64,000 nt of DNA, taken from assembly GCA_016169945.1 (NCBI GenBank), contig JADLSH010000220.1, positions 6,199,501 to 6,263,500 on the forward strand. The letters run 5' to 3'. The notes under the pieces were generated by a model that saw nothing but the letters and a program-made list of their open reading frames with translations, was not told the origin of the DNA and did no database searches. Position numbers and translations under genes: made by a program. Shown here one piece after another: positions 30,801 through 39,800 of the stretch. Position 1 is the first letter of the stretch. Every line of letters begins with the position of its first letter. The stretch is from Trachythela sp. YZ-2020. Lineage: Eukaryota > Cnidaria > Anthozoa > Malacalcyonacea > Clavulariidae.

Positions 30801-33800
30801 CTCCCAGGCTTAAAGTTTACCTAGGTCACTTATGTTTTTGGTCACTTAGGTTCTTATATTTTTGTGTCAAGTGAAAATGTATGACATTTTGTATTGCAGA
30901 AAGAAAGATTTGTACAATATGACAAGCCCTCATTTTAGAAAATTGAAGATACAAAGCAATTTTCTTTACTTTAATTTTTATTCAAGTTCTTCAAATAACT
31001 AGTATATAATTATAGAGACCAGTAAATCAAGTTGTTATGCATTAATAAAAATATGTGTGCTATCTTTTGTAGTGCCTTTAACGGATTTAATTCCTGCAAT
31101 TATAATAAGAGAATAGATATACTGTATTAATATATTATACATCCTTACACAAAAATAACATACAGTATATACTGAACATCTCAGTATGTTAACCCATTAG
31201 CTGGCAATGCGCCAAGATATGCCCTATTTTAGTATTTTACTCTATCTAACGCCAGATGATTTTACTTCTCAGTGGTAGGGTACTGCCAGTTAATGGGTTA
31301 ACTATGCATGTTGCATATTATACATGATCTCATAGGAATATCAACATTTAATTTTGCATGTAATAGAAATGAGAAATAAAATTTCTTTGTCAGTTTATAT
31401 AAAATTGTTATCATTACTTGGCTTGGGTTTGGCCAGCTTATTGTCCTGATTAATTTAAGAAATTGGTTCTGGTGCACAGTACTACTTGCAAGAGCCTTAC
31501 TTGTCATTAAACTGGCTGGAGTTACGTATTGGGGCATAACAAAAGCATCAGACCTATGAATTGGGACACCATCATCAACTTAGCAGAAATTATTATACCC
31601 CAGGGGTGGTCCAAGCTTATTGAACATAGGTAGCACAGCTTTTCAAAAGGGTTCATCATACCAATACTGCAGCCGCTGCCAAAAATGGCATGAAGCACAT
31701 CATCATAATTTGGGTATGCACTTTTTTTGGTGAAAAAGTCAAGGACAACTTCCTTGCCTATATTTGGAAACAACAAAGCTTACAAGACTGTATTAAAAGA
31801 AAACAAATAAAAAATATATAAAAGCTGCTTCAATGGACAATATATATATTGAACATACAATTAAAGTCTGAGTGCTTCAGGTGAAATCTTTACTGTTTAT
31901 AGCATCAGTTTTGATATAATATTTATACATTCTCACACATAATTTTCTGTGTAAAGAGTTTTTTCATAGCTGCCTAAACAAGGCGTTTAAAAAACATAGG
32001 ATTTTAAAAACGTATTAAAAGAATCTTACCGGTGAGAAGTAATATTGAATTATGAAATCCACAAACAGAACAAAAAGCATAATTTTCCGTGATGTTGTAA
32101 AACAAGCAAAGTGGAATAAAAGTATCAAATTTTTTAGCTAAAACACAAACAAAAACGTAAAATATTTTTCAAAAACCAGGGGGGTGAAAGATGCCGTCGG
32201 AAGGTCAGGATCTCGGTTTGTCAGTGGTAATTACCATGGGCAAAAGGAACCATGTGGCGTCAGCAAAGGCCAGAATCCGCCTTGTTTTTGGCTTCACTTT
32301 TCTGCCTGGCTGATATATTAGCGTCAGGTCTTCCAGGTATTATATAGCTCAGTGGTTGCCACTTGTTTCCATCACTTTTCTATCTTCCATTCTGACGTGA
32401 TGTCATTTTTTCAAGTTTGAAGAAATGTAAAATAGCTAGCCTTGTAACTGACTCTAACCCTAAAACTGACCCTAACCCCAACTCTAACTCTAACCCTAAC
32501 CAAATTAATAAATAAAAATCAAGAAAAACGAATTTGAAAAATGGGAAATTGCGTAACGTCAATTTGGTAGATGGAAACAAGTGAAAACCCTGTAAAAGAG
32601 GCTGTTTTTCGAAATAGTTTACAATTGCGAGCAAAATTCTCTTCGTTTTCGTTACCCTTGGCTTGTTGGATCCAAGATTGTTTGTTGGTGGTCTTTTCTT
32701 CTGGTCTGGTTTCTCGGTGGTTTACGCATTGAATTAATCCAACGTCTCTTAAATTTGTTTTTATTGTTGAAATCGGTATGAAAAATTTTCAAAACATTCA
32801 AACAATTCAAACAAGACAACTCGTAAGTCGTAACTGTCTGTACTGTAGTTGTATGCAGTAGTTTTTAAACTTTTGATTGCTTTAAAAAATTATATTACTT
32901 TGACAGTTTGTCATTTTAGAATTTTTAGTCTGCAACAAGTCGACGATGTTGGACATTATAAAATATAATACTGAACATAAATACGTAAAAAACATACGAA
33001 AAGAAAGCTTAGAAACTGGTTAAGAACATACGTACTGTTTGAATTTCAAAGATATACGATTATAACGAAAAAGTTGTGGTTTCTTCGCAGATAAGTCTCG
33101 AAAATAACTTCCCACGGCATGTTTCAAAATTTTACGTACTGGGTCACGAAGATTCCACGCGCGAGATGCGAGGGTGACGTCTGATCTATATAGATCGTGT
33201 TTCAAGCTGCATTAACTGTAGGGAGCCACCTTAACTTATCTGCGAAGAAACCACAAATTTTTCATTATAATCGTAAATCTTTGAAATGTAAACAGTACGT
33301 ATGTTTTTAACCAGTTTCTAAGCTTTCTTTTAGTTTTTTTTTACTTCCAGACGAAGGGCCTTCGCTCGAAACGTCGAAGTTCTTATTGTATTTTTCAGGT
33401 TGTTTTATACAACAGTCAACCGCCGTATATTTTATATTCTTTTCAAGGCAGTCTAGGTCTGTCAAGGTATTATAATAGTCTATATAGTCTTAAAGCAATT
33501 GAATGTTTTGAAAAGTTGTCACACCGATTTTAACAACAAAAACAAATTGAAGCGACGTTGGATTAATAATATTTCCATTTCTTAATGTTTTGGTAAATAA
33601 TCTTCCATTTTCATCTCAAACAGGTCAAGAATATTTGGCACAAGTCAAGAAGTCGGAATGAAAATACAGAACAAAGAACCAAGCATAAAACTACATGACT
33701 GAAGGAAAAAAATTATTGTTGATTCAATCTGAAATTTGACAATGAAAGCGCAAAAGATAAGACACCATGGTTGCCATAGCAACAGCAACACTATTCCTGT

Positions 33801-36800
33801 TTGTACATAAATGGACAGCCCAAGACCTCATTTCATTCCTGGAAATGCGCATTTTGCCCTGTCATAGGTGTATCCAATATAAATTGGTTGAAAGCGGAAT
33901 TTACTGAAAAGTTCCCAAAGTTTTACAGAACTGTAGGGAGCCACGTTAATACAATAATCACTATGTGTTAATTAATATGGGGTATAGAAATACGAATTTT
34001 ACTAAATTCAAGAAGTGTAATCTTTTCTTGATTGCAGCCCGGTGGGAAATTTGGTAAATTGTCCAGAGCCACCTTAATATAGCGTTGGCATGTAATATTG
34101 ACTACTTCTTAACCGAAGTGAGGTCTTTAAATACGACAAGAACGAGGTTTAATATTTTACCGTAATCAATCGTAGCCAATCATGCGTAAACTAGAGGAAC
34201 TAGCTCTTGCCATATAATAAAACAATATAGTTGAAGTTATTGGGCATAAATATGTTTTTGGCCCGAGTCAGACTCATTTTAGCCCGAGCGTAGCGAGGGT
34301 TAAAATGAGTTCTGAGGAGGGCAAAAACAATGACCAAGAACATCAACTGTATTACTATTATTATAATTTTACAGGGCATGCACTTACAGCCAGATAAGAA
34401 AATCAAAATATACGGCAAGCAGAATGTATAAAATGAACAGTGCCGCTATTACGCCGGAATTGTATGTACTAAATTCAAACACAATATTTAAATATTTAGC
34501 AGAAAACATTTTCCAAAAGACAAAACAAATTAGCCCGCAAAATACGCCACAATGCCTGCTAAAATTATAATAATAAATATTTTTTTAAATTCCTCAATCT
34601 ATAAGCTTTCTGCCAATATATAGTTTGCTCGGCGCTTGGCTTAAGTTTGTCGAAATAGAAAGGTTTAAAAAACCCTCAATTTTTAGGTTAATACTGTTCT
34701 TTGTCCTGAAATAAATCAGTCATTTTGTTTCAATATATATTTGGGTGATTTTCCATACAGGTAAAAACGCACAAGTTGTAACAAACCTGCAGCAGACTTG
34801 TACCAATGCTGTTGCAAAAACTTGTTCACTGGTTGTCGTCGACTTGTTGAAAACTTGCTACAAGGTTATTGACTCAACAGGCCTGCTCTGGGACCTCAAC
34901 TCGCCTTAAATCGCCTTAAATCGCATCGGTTAAAAGTTCCAATTTTCCTTAAATCGCCTTAAATCGCCTTAACTCGCCTTAACTCGCAATATCGCCTTAA
35001 ATCGCCTTAAATCGCCTTAACTCGCATTGCTTAAAGTCGCAATTTTTCCTTAAATCGCCTTAAATCGCCTTAACTCGCATTATCTCGCGGCGAGTTAAGG
35101 CGAGTTACCGTCCCAGAGCAGGCCTCTCAACAGACTTGTTACAAGTTGTTCCAACAACTCGTTACCGTTCTGCAATTCAACAACTTGTTAACCAGTTGTG
35201 AGTGACAACCAGTGGTGACAACCTTTGTAGCAAAGTGATAAAATAACAACAACGTTACAACTTGTTCACAAGCTTGCTACAGATCTGTTGCGAGCACATC
35301 TTGTTGACAAGATTTGAGATTTTCACGTGTGTATTACTATCCCGAAATTACGGCATAAGAATTAGGGCTATAGGATTAAGGGTTAGGGTTAGGGTTAGAG
35401 TTAAGATTAAGTTTGTATTAAAATTCAGTTCGTTAATACGGAAGTTGAGCCCAATATTTATCAATAGACAAATTTGGCTAACGCTATTTACATCGTTGCT
35501 ATCCAATTCACAACTTTCATAACTCACATGCCTAGTTACTACATATTGTTCTAGTTTGCGAAAATATAGAATCGATTAAGTATAAGAGCTGTTCACTCAT
35601 GTACACAAGCAGGGCGTCTATAATAATGGGCGGTGGAACGCCAGCTGATGAGCTGAAACATGTGTGATGTACTTTAGGCATGGTGCTAGCGCGGCCAGCA
35701 ATGATTTTTCGAACTAGCTAAACAAGAAATCTTTTTACTTTCGAAGACATGGATAAAACTACTTAAAACTTCAAAACTATTCATTAGATGGCTGTCAAAC
35801 TTCTTCTGTGAGTTATCGTGGATGTTTGCCATTGAAATGATATCACAAAATAATTCTGTAACCATTACACGACGACTTTGTTCGAAGTTTGAAAAGACCT
35901 ACATGTCCAACTCGAATGCTCCAATTTTAATTTTCTCGGCTAGAAATGGACCATTTGGCATTATATTTCAGACTATGGTAAATTATACTCTAAGCGTTGC
36001 TTTTGCCAAAATTGAAAACGTATTTTTTTGTGCTTTTTTTGCAATGACCTGTTGAATTTGATGCAAACACTTTTTTATAGACGACATACCTTCCTGCCTT
36101 AAAAAACACCAACATTATAGTGAACACGACGTTGTTTTCTTAGTTTGATGTAGTTAATATTTTGAAGAAAAAGACTTGTCTATTTACGCCATTTACTTTT
36201 CAAAGCTCAGAGACCAATATATTAGAAAATAGCGTAGATTTATTTCGGATTGCAAGAGGTTCTTAACTATCAGGACGTTATACTAACTTGTTTAGCCTAT
36301 GTACAGTATGTGCAAAACATGACAGCGTAATTTTTTGAGCTCTTTCAATATTCTCGATCAAACAGGTTGAAAGCTACCGTTTCGAAACCAAAAGACGTTC
36401 GCCGGTATTTACCGAATCTTGTGCTTAATCACAGTAAATACCGGCGAACGTCTTTTGGTTTCGAAACGGCAGCATTCAACCTGTTTGATCGAGAATATTA
36501 AAAAATGCTCAAAAAATTAAGCCGTCATGTTTTGCACATACATAGGCTAAACCATCTAGTATAACGTGCTGATAGTTACGAACCTCTTGGCCGCTGCAAA
36601 TTTTTAAAAATATTGTTTAAGTGTGCACAGCGATATATTTCACGCCGCGATATGGAAGGCAACAAAATTTTGCTCGGAAATAAATCTACGTTTTTTCTTT
36701 ATAATTATATTGTTCTCTGAGCTTTGAAAAGTAAATGGCATATATAGACAAGTCTTTTTCTTCAAATTAACTACATTAAACTAAGAAAACAACGCCGTGT

Positions 36801-39800
36801 TCACTATAATGTTGGTGTTTTTTACAAGCCTTCGAGGCAGGAAGGTATGTCGTCTACAAGGAAGTGCTTGCATCTAATTCAACAGGTCATTGCAAAAAGC
36901 AAAACTTAGAGTATCATTTACTATAGTCTGAAATATAATACCAAATGGGCCATTTCTAGCCGAGAAAATTCAAAATTGGGGCATTCGAGTTGGACATGTA
37001 GGTCTATTCAAACTTCGAACAAAGTCGTCGTGTAATGGTTACAGATTAATTTTGTGACATCATTTCAATAGCAAACATCCACGATAAATCACAAAAGAAG
37101 TTTGACAGCCATCGAGTAAATAGTTAGGAAGTTTTAAGTAGTTGTATCCTTGTCTTCGAAAGTAAAAATATTTCTTGTTTGTTCGAAAAATCATTGCTCG
37201 CCGCGCTAGCGCCATGACTAAAGTGCCGACCATCGCCCATTCTTAAAGACGCCCTATCTAGTAAAAATTTTATCAAGTTGCTAATATACAAGGTTGTCAC
37301 TCACAAACTTGTTAACAAGTTGTTAAATTGCAGGATGATAACAAAGTTGTTGGAACACCTGTAACAAGTCTGTTGAGCACACAAGCCAACAAACTTGTAA
37401 CAAGTTATCAAAAAGCTGGGAACAATCAGTGCGAACACATCCTGGTAACAGGTTGATGAAACAGCATTGGTACAAGTCTGCTGCAGGTTTTTTACAACTT
37501 GTGCGTTTGTACGTGTGTAATGAAAACTTTCAGGCCAATGAACAAATTTAATCAGTACACATATGTTTCTTCCTTATGGAGGGGAATGGGAATTTATAAA
37601 TTTCCTACTCTAAAGAGGGATATTACCACAAGTTAACACTCAAGCTTACCACGATGTCCATTTGTCTTTCACGTAAAAGTAAAATTTATGTTCTCTACAC
37701 CGGATAACAATCTCATAGGTCGAACCAGGGACAACATAAGACAATACAGTCCCTCTTGTATTATTCACAAACTTCACCCAGGCACAGATCGTAATGGCGC
37801 TCATTTCCGGTAATCCGGGGTCATCTATTTCCACATAGTCCTCGATACTCTGCCGTGGAAACAGTATGGAGAACGGCGGTTCTGAAAATTAAAAGAAATC
37901 ATGTTGAAGGCCATGTTACATGGGACAATTTTTGTTTTACTGCACCGATATTATCATTCTCATTCATTTCTTTGTTGCCTTCTGGGCATGTTTAACAAGA
38001 AAACTTTCGGCAAAGTGAAACGAGGTTCATGCTCACAATTTCTCTGCTAAAACACGTTTTACCTAACATCGCTCTGTGTCCGAAATTGCGTTGCAAGTTG
38101 CAGCAAAAATCACCCCGTGTAACATGGCCTAAATGCAGTTGGTAGCGATAAATAATATTGACGAGTTTGGTTGAAGGATGCGAAAATAGCCTCCCGAAAA
38201 ATTACAAGTGTTGGGGGCTAAGCTAAGTCGCCCCCCCCCCCACCCCACCCAACAAAGGAAGAGATATGGGAGAATTTAATAAGTTGTCAGATTCGTTGCT
38301 GCCTGAAATGCAAAATGACGGAAAAATTCCTTTTCAAAGACAACAGATTTCATAGAGTTTGTGTAGCGTTTTTAACATACGTTTTCACGCTGCGATTCAT
38401 CGGACCGATTTCAGACGCACGTTAATGATGTTTGAAAATTACGTGGCAAACGTCAGTACGTATGACGACATCATCAACTCAAAATATCCGTCATTAACAT
38501 TCGGCAAAACCAAAAATCGGTCCGACAAATCGCAGCGTGTAAACGTACCTGAAGACAAGGGCAAGGTCCCCACAGCTCACATGTTGCCACTCCACTAAAC
38601 TACCCCCCCCCCCAGCTCAGCTGCCAGAGCATCACACCGGAATCGCAGGAACCTACCAGAGGGCCTATAGTTGCGGTTTTCGCAACTGGTTCTGGTTAGG
38701 TCAAATGTATATAATTTTCGCTTGAAATTTCCATCTACAAACACCAACAACCTATTGTGGAATACTACCTACACTACACCCAGACGTTTGAGATATCATG
38801 TATTCTATTAACTGTAATAGTATATATATAATTGATATTTTTTTTGTCGTTCCCACCTGAACAAATTCCATGTGTTGAACACTGCGGTACCTGCAAAAAA
38901 TGGAAAAATATATATTAAAAAAATCTTCCCGGTGTGTTAATCATCCTTACTTGCAGTTGAGAGCTGAGCAGAATTACGAAGGATACAGGTCGACTTGATC
39001 GAGTCGAAGGCATATTAAAAGCGCCTCTGGCTGCCACCGTATGACTCATGTCTGATCAGGGAGCACAGTAGACTTGCTTCAAACTGTCTCTTAAAGGGGT
39101 TTTCGTTGGGGAGTGATAAAAGATTGGTGAGTTAAAGGTTGGGGAGTTATAAAGGGCGCACGAAAATGCGGACGGGAGGAAATTAAGGCGGGCAGCGGGC
39201 GGATGGGAGGCGAGAAATATTGGGAGAGGAGAGACAGATTTGTTTCTCTTGCAGGAATTTGAATCCGATTATAAATTCGCGCGAAAGTGGACTGACAAGT
39301 TTGTACGTTGCGGTGTTGATATTCGAGACCAGAACCCCGTGCAGACATGAAAACATCTCGTTCAGAATGATGTTTCTGCCACTTGCCTTTGCTGTTATTT
39401 TGTAGTTTGTAGCCGCATTTTGTCGCTCCATACACAATAGCATCCTTTGTAGATCTCATTCCAAGCCTCAGACGAAAACAAACACTTTCAGTTCGCCACA
39501 AGCTGTGATTATTTTCTCACTACCGAAGCTACAGATGACAGCTTATATTTAATTTATTTGCGAATAAGCAGCAGGTTACTGGCCCCGCCTCCGGTGGAAA
39601 ATCAACCGGTAAATTTGGCGCGCTGCAAGTGAGACAAGTCTGTCTCTCCTCTCCCAATTTTCTCGCCGCCCGTCGCCCGCCTTAATTTCCTCCGCCCGCA
39701 TTTCCGTGCGCCCTTTATAACTTCGTGCGCCTTTTATAACTCCCCAATCCTTTATCTCCCCAATCCTTTATAACTTCCCAATAAAAATCCCTTTAAGAGA

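Larger units (their letters stand above)
29481..32590. mobile_element. Foldback element with approximately 370-bp complex arms
   Basis: Left arm 29,481-29,860 and right arm about 32,205-32,590 share inverted blocks (CACTGAGCTATATAATACCTGG, GGTAATTACCACTGAC). Each outer end also carries a roughly 220-bp MITE with CACTTGTTTCCATC ends and internal CCCTAA-like repeats. CTGTAAA flanks both sides, a likely 7-bp duplication. The middle is AT-rich and has only one modest minus-strand frame (31,522-31,776) that I do not recognise. Confidence 0.65.
28915..33230 (-). mobile_element. TTAA-flanked element (4.3 kb), nested in a relative
   Basis: Terminal inverted repeats are GGAGGCTCCCTACAGTT and its complement AACTGTAGGGAGCCACC. 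TTAA lies at 28,911-28,914 and 33,231-33,234. Both arms match the 1.2-kb element at 57,681-58,885 in reverse orientation. About 3.1 kb of extra DNA (29,481-32,590) is inserted in its middle. Its flanks are two halves of another family member. TTAA targets imply a piggyBac-type transposase in trans, but the ends differ from those of the piggyBac copy at 21,608. Confidence 0.85.
34761..37512. repeat. Large palindrome (2.75 kb) centred near 36,422
   Basis: The outer ends (GCACAAGTTGTAACAA... / ...TTACAACTTGTGC) and inner arms (GACGTTCGCCGGTATTTA / TAAATACCGGCGAACGTC) are inverted, with a spacer of about 20 nt. The arms are diverged by point changes, so the palindrome is old enough to be stable. 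The left arm is longer because a 247-bp MITE (34,879-35,125) and other sequence were added. Ends built of CAAGTTGTTACAAG words are typical of foldback elements. No gene inside. Confidence 0.85.

Noticed and set aside
31522..31776. Minus-strand frame MLFPNIGKEVVLDFF...
   Set aside because: Has some coding flavour, but no motif was recognised and it is isolated inside a foldback element.
39091..39501. 136-residue minus-strand frame
   Set aside because: Spans the arm of a foldback element; the mirrored arm disrupts it, with no domain.
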